64,000 nt of DNA from an uncultured Bacteriovorax sp. (GCA_946480715.1 CAMLKK010000012.1:15419-79418); one strand, 5' to 3'. Shown: positions 33,542 to 40,864, counted from the stretch's first letter. Notes: generated from the sequence alone by a model not told the origin. Program-made: numbers and translations.

Positions 33542-33856
33542 ATGAAAATCTCTAGTTCTTTTCTCCATCTCGAACACACTCCCGCTCTCGATGAAAAAAT
33601 CCAGGAAGCTTCAGGAAAACTTGCAAAGTATTTTGAAGATCAAGGATCTGTAAAATGGTTTTGCTACGTCAAAAACAATGAACACGTCGTCGAAATCAAT
33701 GTGCTCTCTCATCACACTGATTATCACGCTCACGCAAGTTCAAACAACATGTACGACAGTATTAACCAGGCGATTGCAAAAATTAAAAAACAAGCGCTCA
33801 AACAAAAAGGAAAATACAACAAACTTCACCGCGGAAAATTAGAAATCGCGGCTTAA
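33542..33856 (+). CDS. raiA: Ribosome hibernation factor / RaiA family
   Basis: This 104-residue protein matches the short HPF/RaiA (YfiA, sigma-54 modulation) family: KISSSFLHLEHTPALDEKIQ at the N-terminus, YVKNNEHVVEINV, DYHAHASSNNMYDSINQAI and a basic Lys-rich C-terminus. Such proteins bind the 30S decoding centre and silence or pair ribosomes in starvation. AAGGA precedes the ATG. It shares 4 bases (TTAA) with the convergent MazG-like gene. Short HPF and RaiA cannot be told apart reliably by eye. Confidence 0.85.
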   Translation: MKISSSFLHLEHTPALDEKIQEASGKLAKYFEDQGSVKWFCYVKNNEHVVEINVLSHHTDYHAHASSNNMYDSINQAIAKIKKQALKQKGKYNKLHRGKLEIAA

Positions 33857-34206
33857 TACTCATCATACTTTTTAGAACTACCCTGCGATTTGTTCGCAGG
33901 GTACTTTGACTCATTAAGGGCCATCTTTTCAATCATGGCCTTTTCGAGATTGACATTAAGTTTTGAGGCCATCAACAAGACATAATAAGTTATGTCCGCC
34001 AATTCCTGCTCAACATGTTTCATTTTGCTTTCATCTAAGCTTTTTGATTCTTCCTCACCCATCCATTGAAAAATTTCCAACAACTCAGAGGCCTCAACAC
34101 TTAAGGCCATGCTGAGATTTTTTGGAGAATGGAACTGGTCCCACTCCCTCTTAGTCACAAAGTCTTGAATCATTAAGTTGATTTTAGCGTAGTCAAAAGT
34201 CGGCAT
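33853..34206 (-). CDS. MazG-like nucleotide pyrophosphohydrolase (dCTPase type)
   Basis: The 117-residue protein has the four-helix MazG-like metal site: ALSVEASELLEIFQWM (ExxE) near residue 30 and VEQELADITYYVLLMA (ExxD) near 64. The N-terminal REWDQFHSPKNLS is typical of the dCTPP1/RS21-C6 subgroup, which hydrolyses dCTP and modified nucleotides to the monophosphate, cleaning the nucleotide pool. The C-terminal tail is short and polar. It is monocistronic and overlaps the hibernation-factor stop by 4 bases. Confidence 0.85.
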   Translation of the reverse strand: MPTFDYAKINLMIQDFVTKREWDQFHSPKNLSMALSVEASELLEIFQWMGEEESKSLDESKMKHVEQELADITYYVLLMASKLNVNLEKAMIEKMALNESKYPANKSQGSSKKYDEY

Positions 34207-34268
34207 ATAGGAACCTCTTGCAGGCGATTTAAGCTTATTTTTACTAATAAGTTTGCTATTGTCTAACC

Positions 34269-35132
34269 ATGAATAAAAAAGCTGGTCTCCACCCCCAAAA
34301 TAAACATAAAAACGGTTATGACTTTCCCTTGTTGGTTTCGAAGTACCCGGCCCTCAAACCATTCGTCGTTCAAAAACCTGATGGTGAGCAATCAATCGAT
34401 TTCTCTAATCCGAAGGGAGTGATCGCCTTAAATGCGGCCCTACTAAAAACCTATTACAAGATCGATCACTGGCAAATCCCTGAAGGCTACCTGTGCCCAC
34501 CAATACCTGGCCGAGCCGATTACATTCACCACATCGCCGAACTCATCAAAGGTTCCAACACACTTTCCTTGCTGGACATCGGCATAGGCGCCAACTGCAT
34601 ATATCCCCTCATTGCTCATTCTGAGTATGGATGGAAAGCCGTTGGGTCAGACATCGATGAAAAGGCCCTGGCCAACGCTCAGGCCATTATTGATCAAAAT
34701 AAATTAAACAACGACATCTCACTTCGTTTGCAAAAAAAAGAAAATCACATTTTTGACGGAATTATAAGACCAGATGATTTTTTTCATTTCACAGTCTGCA
34801 ATCCTCCCTTTCACGGCTCTGCTGAAGATGCAGCTTTTCAATCCAACAGAAAAAATCGCAATCTAGGGACAAAAAAAGGAAATCTTAATTTCGGCGGATC
34901 TTCAAAAGAACTTTGGTGTGAAGGTGGTGAAGTTGGATTCATCACAAAGATGATTCAAGAAAGTGTAAATTACAAAAAAAATGTCGATTGGTTTACAACT
35001 TTAGTTTCTCGTCATGAAAGCATGCCTTTCCTTCTAGAAGAGCTCAAAAAGTGCGGAATAAACAATGTCCGCACACTTGATATGCAACAAGGACAAAAGA
35101 AAAGCAGAATTCTCGCTTGGAAATTTTTTTAA
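34269..35132 (+). CDS. rlmF: 23S rRNA (adenine-1618-N6)-methyltransferase
   Basis: This 287-residue protein is a full-length RlmF: LHPQNKHKNGYDFPLLV at the N-terminus, WQIPEGYLCPPIPGRADYIH, the SAM-binding LLDIGIGANCIYP near residue 100, and the N6-adenine motif CNPPFHGS near 177. It methylates A1618 of 23S rRNA. The upstream gap is only 62 bases. The VOC gene follows after 15 bases and may be cotranscribed. Confidence 0.93.
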   Translation: MNKKAGLHPQNKHKNGYDFPLLVSKYPALKPFVVQKPDGEQSIDFSNPKGVIALNAALLKTYYKIDHWQIPEGYLCPPIPGRADYIHHIAELIKGSNTLSLLDIGIGANCIYPLIAHSEYGWKAVGSDIDEKALANAQAIIDQNKLNNDISLRLQKKENHIFDGIIRPDDFFHFTVCNPPFHGSAEDAAFQSNRKNRNLGTKKGNLNFGGSSKELWCEGGEVGFITKMIQESVNYKKNVDWFTTLVSRHESMPFLLEELKKCGINNVRTLDMQQGQKKSRILAWKFF

Positions 35133-35147
35133 AGAAGGAGTTTTAAT

Positions 35148-35534
35148 ATGATCGATCACATTGGCATCAACATTTCTAATCCCGCAAAGAGTAAATCATT
35201 TTACGAGAAGGCCTTAGCTCCTATTGGCTATCAACTCATCTACACCGTTCCACCTGAGTACACTGGAGGAAAGGCAGTTATGGGATTTGGAGAACCACCT
35301 AAACCTGATTTTTGGATTACTGAAGGGACACCAAATAATCCTGCAAACCATATCGCCTTTAGAGTGAACTCACGCAAGCAGGTTGATGACTTTTATAAAG
35401 CCGCTATGGAAGCTGGCGGTCGTGATAACGGCGCTCCAGGGCTTCGTCCTCACTATCACCCGAATTATTATGGCGCCTTCGTGTTAGATCCAGATGGGCA
35501 CAACATCGAAGCCGTTTGTCACAATCCGGAATAA
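35148..35534 (+). CDS. VOC-family (glyoxalase/dioxygenase-fold) protein
   Basis: The 128-residue protein has two beta-alpha-beta-beta-beta units. Metal-ligand positions look intact: His in MIDHIGINISN, the pair in ANHIAFRVN, and the Glu in PDGHNIEAVCH at the C-terminus. The motif YYGAFVLDPDGHNIEAV is characteristic of the glyoxalase/bleomycin-resistance superfamily. Known members include glyoxalase I, extradiol dioxygenases and antibiotic-binding proteins, so the substrate is open. AAGGAG precedes the ATG. Its stop abuts that of the convergent LRR gene. Confidence 0.85.
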   Translation: MIDHIGINISNPAKSKSFYEKALAPIGYQLIYTVPPEYTGGKAVMGFGEPPKPDFWITEGTPNNPANHIAFRVNSRKQVDDFYKAAMEAGGRDNGAPGLRPHYHPNYYGAFVLDPDGHNIEAVCHNPE

Positions 35535-36650
35535 TTAATCAAATTTTGCGTTTGATCCTAATTGATCTACCAGCATCTTTTTAGTGCTGTCAGAAAAGAC
35601 ATTACCCTTGAAATACACCAGAGCATTTTTTGAAAATCGCCCAGCTTGAAAAAGTTTGGGCGGTATTGAGCTAATTTGGTTATAGCGAAGATCAACATCT
35701 TGCAATTGGTTCAGACCCAGAAAAAAGTTTTCTGAGAGTGTGTTGAGATAGTTATTAAAGAAAGAGATTCGTCTCAATGAATTCACCCCTGTTAGAAGAT
35801 TATCATCTACAACAAACAATTGATTAATGCTCACATCTAACTCTTGTAATTGGGTCATCCCCTTTAGCATATCTGCAGGAAGTGATGAAAGTTGATTAAA
35901 ACTCAAATCAAGAACTTTGAGAGCTTTTTGATTTACAAAAATCTTTTCCGGTAAATTTCCTAAAACATTTCGCTGTAACGAAAGTTCCTGAAGATTTTTT
36001 TGGTTTATAAAAATATCGGCTTCAATGGAAAACATCTGGTTATTACTTAGGTTGAGTTCAACCAGCTGATTCAGCTTTGAAAAAATTGAATCAGGAAGAT
36101 ATGAAATCCGGTTTGAGCTCAAATTTAAAATAGTCAGAGATGGGAGGGAATCAAAAACTCCAATAGGTACGTTTTCAATTTGATTCATACTCAAATCCAA
36201 AACTTGAAGTTTCATAAGAGGAGAAAAAATATCTGCTGAATTTAAATTTAAACTATTCGATTTCAAACTCAGAACTTTTAATTGAGGCAGATATCTGAAA
36301 TCTTCTGAACTCAAAAGACTGAACTGGTTATCATCTAAACTCAACGTCTTTAGCGACTGTAGATCACTAAAAAGATCTGTTGGTACTGAAGATAATTGAT
36401 TTGACGAGAGATTCAATCCTATAAGGGAATCGAGGTCGTCTAGGTCGCCATCCTTTAAGTTTTCAATGCCCAGGTTTGAGAGATCTAGAGTCTCGTCGTA
36501 TTTTTTTAGGAGCGAAGAATTAATCTTATTGCAGGATTTTTTCAGCGCTTTTTCCAGAGCACTTCTCACTGCAGGCGTCCGCTCACAGACCTCAGTGGCA
36601 TGCACTGCTGTTGAGAGCATCACAAGAATAGAGAGATAGAATAACTTCAT
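35535..36650 (-). CDS. Secreted leucine-rich-repeat protein
   Basis: The start at 36650 yields a signal peptide (MKLFYLSILVMLSTAVHA); the open frame upstream to 36767 looks non-coding. The 371-residue protein has an N-terminal cap with two cysteines (VCERTPAV and KKSCNKINS), then about eleven leucine-rich repeats of about 24 residues with the consensus LxxLxLSxNQLSSLPxxxF. This is the extracellular-type LRR, a curved protein-binding scaffold. It lacks a visible C-terminal anchor, so it is periplasmic or secreted. In a predatory or symbiotic bacterium it might contact other cells, but nothing here proves it. Confidence 0.85.
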   Translation of the reverse strand: MKLFYLSILVMLSTAVHATEVCERTPAVRSALEKALKKSCNKINSSLLKKYDETLDLSNLGIENLKDGDLDDLDSLIGLNLSSNQLSSVPTDLFSDLQSLKTLSLDDNQFSLLSSEDFRYLPQLKVLSLKSNSLNLNSADIFSPLMKLQVLDLSMNQIENVPIGVFDSLPSLTILNLSSNRISYLPDSIFSKLNQLVELNLSNNQMFSIEADIFINQKNLQELSLQRNVLGNLPEKIFVNQKALKVLDLSFNQLSSLPADMLKGMTQLQELDVSINQLFVVDDNLLTGVNSLRRISFFNNYLNTLSENFFLGLNQLQDVDLRYNQISSIPPKLFQAGRFSKNALVYFKGNVFSDSTKKMLVDQLGSNAKFD

Positions 36651-36833
36651 TCTTTGAGTGTAAGCGGGCCTGAGCTTTCTTTCAAATGACAGGGCAATCA
36701 ATGGAGTTATCCGATCAAAATGGTCATAATTGTCTAGTTTTTTGACGGCCATACGTAATACTTTCAAGGGCCATCAATACATTGGAAAGATGAGCTACCA
36801 TCAGCTCACACACAACTTTCTTGAGGAGCGTTT

Positions 36834-37166
36834 ATGAAGAAACTATTTTTAGGTCTACTGGTTCTTTGCTCAACAACTTCATTTGCTGGAACGTATGAAG
36901 CAAAAATGGAATTGCTACAAGCAAGGGCGTTGATCGATTCGGCCCTTCGTAAATTGGATGCAGACGAATTTGTACTTGCTTCAAGAGTCGTTAAGAACGC
37001 AGCTTTTGTTTGCCGTGAGACTGCTACAACAAATGAAGTTCTTGAGGCCATTGTTTCTTCTAAAAAAGAAGTCAATGCAAGATGTGATGGTCGTTGCGAA
37101 GTTATTATGCTTTTTGAACAAGTGAATTCTTACGATTGTAAAATTACGGCTAAAGGTATCAGATAA
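36834..37166 (+). CDS. Small secreted helical protein, unknown
   Basis: This 110-residue protein has GAGGAG ahead of the ATG and a signal peptide (MKKLFLGLLVLCSTTSFA). The mature part starts with a helix-rich segment (AKMELLQARALIDSALRKLD) and carries four cysteines (FVCRET, ARCDGRCEV, YDCKI) that may form two disulphides. A short inverted repeat (TGAGCT/AGCTCA, 36791-36808) lies in the leader. The family is not recognised. A strong bidirectional terminator follows. Confidence 0.6.
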   Translation: MKKLFLGLLVLCSTTSFAGTYEAKMELLQARALIDSALRKLDADEFVLASRVVKNAAFVCRETATTNEVLEAIVSSKKEVNARCDGRCEVIMLFEQVNSYDCKITAKGIR

Positions 37167-37173
37167 TTTTCAG

Positions 37174-37205
37174 AACCGCCGGTCGTTATGGCCGGCGGTT
37201 TTTTA
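37174..37205. terminator. Bidirectional terminator, partly inside the LysR gene
   Basis: AACCGCCGG (37174-37182) and CCGGCGGTT (37192-37200) form a perfect 9-bp stem followed by TTTT on the + strand. Much of the hairpin, including the right arm, codes for the last residues and stop of the convergent LysR gene, which therefore uses the same structure. Confidence 0.88.
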
Positions 37206-38040
37206 ATTCTCTTTGCAATTCTGTATAGAGTGAATTGAGAACCTCACTTGAATCGCCACTTCTTCGTTCAAGATAAAATTCTACTTGCCCCAATTTTTTT
37301 GTTTTTGACATAAGTTTATCAGTTGTCATGAGGTCTTTAGGAATACCAAACGAACTACGCAATGTAATTCCTAATCCCGCTCTCACGGCAGACCAAACAG
37401 CGGAGAGACTTGCTGATGTAAAGGTAATTTCAAACGGTATGCCCGCTTCTTTTAAATTCTTAATCGCCTGCTCTCGAAATAAACAAGGCCCATCAAAGAG
37501 AATCAAGTTAATTGGACCATTGTTGGTTTTATCAAACTTGGAGCCAACCCATAACATAGGAACTGTGATACGATCCTTGGATGGCCTGTTTATTTTCCTA
37601 GCTAATAAAACGAGTCCAAGCTTTTTTTCTTTGAAATGCTTTTCGAGTAGATAGTTTCTATCTACACATACATTGATCCGAACATTCGGATGTTTAACTT
37701 TAAATTGATTAAGAACTGGCAAGAGCCATTCATCTGCTAAATCCTGTGTAAGACCTAGCGTCACTTCACCTTTCAATTGTGTGCGCACATTATTCAGAGC
37801 TACGTCGTTCAGCTGAATAATTTTCTGAGCATAATGCAAAAGGTTTTTACCAGCGCCACTCAAAACCATTCGCCTGCCACTTTTCGTAAAAAGCGGACAA
37901 CCTAGCTGATCTTCAAGACGTTTTAATTGTAATGATACCGCAGCTTGAGTTCTTCCCACCTTGTCAGCGGTTAAAGCTAGGCTTCCTAGCTTGTTAAAGA
38001 GGATGAATGATCTCAATGAATTGATGTCTAAGTTTTCCAT
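37186..38040 (-). CDS. LysR-family transcriptional regulator
   Basis: The 284-residue protein has the LysR winged helix-turn-helix at residues 5-62 (LRSFILFNKLGSLALTADKV, then GRTQAAVSLQLKRLEDQLG) and a substrate-binding-type effector domain from about 90. It is divergent from the cupin-CMD pair, the usual LysR target arrangement. The 99-base gap holds an A/T dyad (TATATTT, 12 bases, AAATATA; 38049-38074) that could be its T-N11-A type site. The effector is unknown. Its 3' end contains half of the shared terminator. Confidence 0.9.
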   Translation of the reverse strand: MENLDINSLRSFILFNKLGSLALTADKVGRTQAAVSLQLKRLEDQLGCPLFTKSGRRMVLSGAGKNLLHYAQKIIQLNDVALNNVRTQLKGEVTLGLTQDLADEWLLPVLNQFKVKHPNVRINVCVDRNYLLEKHFKEKKLGLVLLARKINRPSKDRITVPMLWVGSKFDKTNNGPINLILFDGPCLFREQAIKNLKEAGIPFEITFTSASLSAVWSAVRAGLGITLRSSFGIPKDLMTTDKLMSKTKKLGQVEFYLERRSGDSSEVLNSLYTELQRELKNRRP

Positions 38041-38048
38041 TGTTAAAT

Positions 38049-38074
38049 TATATTTAAGTATTTAGTAAAATATA
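38049..38074. promoter_or_regulatory. Possible LysR-binding dyad
   Basis: TATATTT (38049-38055) and AAATATA (38068-38074) are a 7-bp inverted repeat with 12 bases between, placed in the gap between the LysR gene and its divergent operon. The surrounding DNA is very A/T-rich, so chance is a real alternative. Confidence 0.3.
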
Positions 38075-38139
38075 TAAAATTGTTTATTTTTTTGTTCCTG
38101 ATAAATTCTTAACATCTTTCAAATTTACTGAGGAGTTTT

Positions 38140-38541
38140 ATGAGCAAAATATACTTTTTTATTTTAGGAGTTTTTATGTTTGTAGATTTAAGTGCAAAAG
38201 AGCTACCTTTTACTAAAAGTGATTTAGCGAAATGGCCAATCACCAAAAACATCAATTATGTTGATGTAAAAAAAATAGATTTCAGTGAAGGATTCCAAGG
38301 TGGCATTCACCATCACCCCTGCCCGGTTATGGGCTATATTGTGAGTGGGACGATTGACTATCAAATTGAAGGCGAAGATCTCAAAACTCTAAAGGCCGGA
38401 GACGTGTTTTATGAGCCAGCCAATAAAACTATAACGAAGTTTGATAATGCTTCCCCAACTGAATCGGCGACTTTCCTCGCGTTTTATCTTGCAGATGAAT
38501 CAGACAAGACTCTTATTGAGATGAAAGCATGGAAGAAATAG
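38140..38541 (+). CDS. Secreted cupin-domain protein
   Basis: The 133-residue protein has a signal peptide (MSKIYFFILGVFMFVDLSA) and one cupin domain: GIHHHPCPVMGYIVSGTIDY (motif 1, three histidines) near residue 52, then LKAGDVFYEPANKTI near 87 (motif 2, incomplete). A GAGGAG ribosome site precedes the start. It is first in the LysR-linked pair and overlaps the CMD gene by 13 bases. Small cupins of this sort sense or modify oxidised organic compounds; here the export signal suggests a periplasmic role. The substrate is unknown. Confidence 0.78.
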   Translation: MSKIYFFILGVFMFVDLSAKELPFTKSDLAKWPITKNINYVDVKKIDFSEGFQGGIHHHPCPVMGYIVSGTIDYQIEGEDLKTLKAGDVFYEPANKTITKFDNASPTESATFLAFYLADESDKTLIEMKAWKK

Positions 38542-38858
38542 AAAAGGCGCTGGAGAAATATAAAATCCTTGCACCAAAGTTTTCTGATCTCACTCAAAAT
38601 GTTCTTTTCCGAGACGTTTGGGAGAGATCAGAATTATGTAAGCGCGACAGAAGTCTAATTACTCTTGCAGCCCTTATCTCAATGAATCGCACTGAACAAC
38701 TGGATTTTCATATTGAGCGAGGCCTGCAAAATGGAATCACATATGAAGAACTCATTGAGATGATCACTCACCTGGCATTTTATTCAGGATGGCCAACCGC
38801 TGATTCTGCATTGAAAAGACTTTCAAACCAAACTGGCTTGCTGTCTAGAAATTCGTGA
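38529..38858 (+). CDS. Carboxymuconolactone-decarboxylase-family protein
   Basis: This 109-residue protein fits the CMD family: LFRDVWERSELCKRDRSLIT, LAALISMNRTEQLDFHIERG, then TYEELIEMITHLAFYSGWP. It has a conserved His (DFH) but lacks the CxxC of AhpD-type members, so it is closer to gamma-carboxymuconolactone decarboxylase-like proteins than to peroxide reductases. It overlaps the cupin by 13 bases and is likely cotranscribed under LysR control. Its last 79 bases are antisense to the GFA gene. CMD plus cupin fusions are known elsewhere, which supports a joint function. Confidence 0.82.
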   Translation: MEEIEKALEKYKILAPKFSDLTQNVLFRDVWERSELCKRDRSLITLAALISMNRTEQLDFHIERGLQNGITYEELIEMITHLAFYSGWPTADSALKRLSNQTGLLSRNS

Positions 38859-39172
38859 AACTGATTTCTCACCATCGGATCGTCATCAAAACAGTTCGCG
38901 GCGATGGGAAAACTCTCTTCGGTCGAAAGGATTTCTCCTAATGACGTTCCACAATTCGAACAAAAATTTCTGTTATATTTGAAGGGAGCGCCTGGTGTGT
39001 AAGTCGACACGAGCTCCTTTCCTTCAATCCATTTTAAACTTTCACGGTTCACAAATACAATCGTGCTCGCTCCTGCTTTTCTACAACGTGAGCAATGACA
39101 AGTTCCCATCATCTGTGGTTTTTCATTAAGCTCGAATTTTACTTTTCCACAACAGCAGCTTCCTTTTATCAT
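38780..39172 (-). CDS. GFA-family (glutathione-dependent formaldehyde-activating type) zinc protein
   Basis: The 130-residue protein has the zinc ligands of the GFA family: SCCCGKVKFEL near residue 5, GTCHCSRCRKAG near 23, and RNFCSNCGTSLGE near 70. The family is named after a protein proposed to bind glutathione and formaldehyde, and most members have unknown activity. AAGGAG precedes the ATG. It is divergent from a MerR regulator, and its promoter shows MerR-type 20-base spacing. Its 3' 79 bases overlap the convergent CMD gene, an unusually long shared coding stretch. Confidence 0.85.
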   Translation of the reverse strand: MIKGSCCCGKVKFELNEKPQMMGTCHCSRCRKAGASTIVFVNRESLKWIEGKELVSTYTPGAPFKYNRNFCSNCGTSLGEILSTEESFPIAANCFDDDPMVRNQFHEFLDSKPVWFESLFNAESAVGHPE

Positions 39173-39195
39173 TTTGACACTCCTTTTTTATAATC

Positions 39196-39233
39196 ATTCT
39201 ACACCTTGACACTAGTGTTAAGGTCAATAGAAT
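39196..39233. promoter_or_regulatory. Divergent MerR-type operator and promoters
   Basis: A 22-bp inverted repeat (39203-39224) with one mismatched pair has half-sites ACCTTGACACT and AGTGTTAAGGT. On the - strand TTGACC (39227-39222) and TAGAAT (39201-39196) are 20 bases apart, the over-long spacing typical of MerR-activated promoters, facing the GFA gene. On the + strand TTGACA (39206-39211) and TAGAAT (39228-39233), 16 bases apart, face the MerR gene, only 6 bases before its ATG. Confidence 0.7.
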
Positions 39234-39239
39234 AAATGC

Positions 39240-39596
39240 ATGAACATTACAGAATTTGCTAATTATTGCGGAAGCTCACCAAGAAGTCTTCGTCACTATG
39301 AAAAATTAGGTCTTATTGCTCCATCCAGATCATCCAACGGCTATAGAAAATATTCTAAGTCCCAGGCAGACGTTGTGAAACAAATTCAATGGTTGTTGAA
39401 AGCGAGATTGAGTCTCAAAAAAATTAAATACATCGTCCCATGTACCATTCAAGAAACGAAAATTCTTATGTGTATCGATTTAAAAAATCTTTTTGAAGGT
39501 GAAGTCGAAAGACTTGAAAACGAGATCGATGCTTTAACAAAGAGTAAGCGACTACTTGTAAAAACGCTCAAGAATAGTATTCTCGTTAAAGATTAA
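39240..39596 (+). CDS. MerR-family transcriptional regulator
   Basis: This 118-residue protein has the MerR winged helix at residues 1-40 (TEFANYCGSSPRSLRHYEKL, then GLIAPSRSSNGYRKY) and a C-terminal coiled coil (FEGEVERLENEIDALTKSKR). It contains Cys at about 10, 68 and 78, which could sense thiol-reactive compounds such as aldehydes; no classical metal-binding loop is present. The palindrome upstream and the 20-base promoter spacing on the GFA side suggest it activates the GFA gene. The MerR promoter would give a leaderless message. Confidence 0.87.
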   Translation: MNITEFANYCGSSPRSLRHYEKLGLIAPSRSSNGYRKYSKSQADVVKQIQWLLKARLSLKKIKYIVPCTIQETKILMCIDLKNLFEGEVERLENEIDALTKSKRLLVKTLKNSILVKD

Positions 39597-39624
39597 ATCC
39601 GTTTACCAGCTGGAGAACTGCTGA

Positions 39625-40014
39625 ATGAAAACAATCAAAGGAACATTTTCTCTCACCGCAACTCCCCTAGAGGCAGATAAAGTCATTCAAAAAGTGGGTG
39701 GAATCCAAATGCAGTTTGCAAAAGAATTTTTTGGACCATTAGAAGCTAAAAGTAATGTATCCATGATGGGAGTCATGAACAAAGAAATTGGATCTGGAAG
39801 TTATGTTGCTCTTGAGTATATTGAAGGCACCGTGGAAGGACTTCGTGGAACTTTTGGCATGCAACACTCGTCTTCAATGAGTAGAGGGAAATCAGAACAA
39901 TTCATTACTATTATTCCAGATTCTGGAACTGGCGAGCTTCAAGGTATCAGCGGAAGAATGATCATTGATATTGTTGATGGCCAACATTACTATACATTCG
40001 AGTATTCTTTATAA
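39625..40014 (+). CDS. DUF3224 protein
   Basis: The 129-residue protein matches DUF3224, a single-domain beta-barrel family: KGTFSLTATPLEADK at the N-terminus, IGSGSYVALEYIEGTVEGLR, GMQHSSSMSRGKSEQFITII and GTGELQGISGRM, then a final DGQHYYTFEYSL. Family members are cytoplasmic and of unknown function, often next to stress or xenobiotic genes. GGAG lies about 9 bases upstream of the ATG. It follows the MerR gene by 28 bases and is likely in the same transcript. Confidence 0.82.
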   Translation: MKTIKGTFSLTATPLEADKVIQKVGGIQMQFAKEFFGPLEAKSNVSMMGVMNKEIGSGSYVALEYIEGTVEGLRGTFGMQHSSSMSRGKSEQFITIIPDSGTGELQGISGRMIIDIVDGQHYYTFEYSL

Positions 40015-40040
40015 ATTGGAACTTCAAGATCGATCTTGTG

Positions 40041-40559
40041 CTAATTTTTAAGTCTAAGACCAATTTTTCTACGGTTAGGCCTTAGAGCAGGAGTCGCATC
40101 CTCAACAGAATCTAATCTTTCAAACACGATTTTGAATAATTTATTTGTACCTTCTTGTAGTTTATCTATCTTCTTTTCAAGTGTGTTTTCCATAGATAAA
40201 AAACTTCTGAGCCTAATGAAAGTTCGAATTATTGAGATATTTACTAATGCAGCTCTTTCACTTGTTAATACGCTTGAAAGCATAGCAACTCCCGGTACTG
40301 TGAATACCAAAGGCAATTTTTGTCTTCCTCCTCGTCCTTTTTTTGATGTGACATTTTGGCATATCAAAGATTGGTACTCTTCTGAGGTGAGTTCAAACAT
40401 AAAATCTTCTGGGAAGCGATTTAGATTTCTTCTAACCTGCCTATTAAGTTGACTTGTTTCAACCTCATAAAGATTGGCAAGATCGGAGTCGAGCATGACT
40501 TTCTGACCTCTAATTAGATAGATCATCTTCTCTACTGATTTAGGATTTAGATCGTTCAT
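40041..40559 (-). CDS. ORF6N-domain protein (phage-derived DNA-binding type)
   Basis: The 172-residue protein begins with an ORF6N domain: MIYLIRGQKVMLDSDLANLY, EVETSQLNRQVRRNLNRFPE and FMFELTSEEY, ending with FTVPGVAMLSSVLTSERAA. A coiled-coil and basic C-terminus follow. ORF6N/KilA-N proteins are common in phages and in bacterial genomic islands, and are thought to bind DNA. AAGGAG precedes the ATG. It lies about 100 bases from a palindrome and tRNA-Arg, a common integration target, so it may be a remnant or cargo of a mobile element, though no integrase is visible. Confidence 0.87.
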   Translation of the reverse strand: MNDLNPKSVEKMIYLIRGQKVMLDSDLANLYEVETSQLNRQVRRNLNRFPEDFMFELTSEEYQSLICQNVTSKKGRGGRQKLPLVFTVPGVAMLSSVLTSERAALVNISIIRTFIRLRSFLSMENTLEKKIDKLQEGTNKLFKIVFERLDSVEDATPALRPNRRKIGLRLKN

Positions 40560-40660
40560 AACGTCTCCTTGTCAAATTTAAGACTATACTCTTAATTCAA
40601 TATAGAGACTCTAACGAGGTTTTATAAATTTACATTTCTCCTTATTTCAAGTGTGATATG

Positions 40661-40787
40661 CATTTTAATCGTCAAAATTTAGTGGATACTAGGATCGCAC
40701 CTCAAGGAGCGCCAGAGCGTACACGAGTACGCGACAAGCTCCGCGAGGTGCGAGACGACGTAGACGCTGAATTTTCACGATTTAAAA
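40661..40787. repeat. Large nested palindrome abutting the tRNA-Arg 3' end
   Basis: Outer arms: CATTTTAA-TCGTC... at 40661-40682 pairs with 40767-40789 (two mismatches, one 1-base gap). Inner hairpin: TCGCACCTC (40695-40703) with GAGGTGCGA (40745-40753), GGAGC (40706-40710) with GCTCC (40738-40742), and GCGTAC (40717-40722) with GTACGC (40727-40732) around ACGA. The inner part is far richer in G+C than its surroundings. It lies immediately 3' of the tRNA; it could be a terminator/processing structure, a repeated element or the footprint of a mobile element. Confidence 0.6.
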
Positions 40788-40864
40788 TGGCGCACTCTGA
40801 GGGATTCGAACCCCCGACCAACTGGTTCGAAGCCAGCTACTCTATCCAGCTGAGCTAAGAGTGC
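40788..40864 (-). tRNA. tRNA-Arg (anticodon TCG)
   Basis: Reading 40864 to 40788 gives a complete 77-base cloverleaf: acceptor GCACTCT/AGAGTGC, D-stem GCTC/GAGT, anticodon stem GCTGG/CCAGT around the loop CTTCGAA (anticodon TCG, for CGA and related Arg codons), T-loop TTCGAAT and an encoded CCA end. It is single, not part of a tRNA cluster. The palindrome described above begins directly after CCA. Confidence 0.95.

Noticed and set aside
40658..40858. 66-codon open frame on the + strand across the palindrome and tRNA
   Set aside because: It is antisense to a clear tRNA-Arg and runs through a structured palindrome; no ribosome site and no protein-like composition.
40041..40864. Integrated prophage or genomic island at tRNA-Arg
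   Set aside because: ORF6N gene and palindrome are suggestive, but there is no integrase, no repeat of the tRNA 3' end, and the flanking genes are ordinary.
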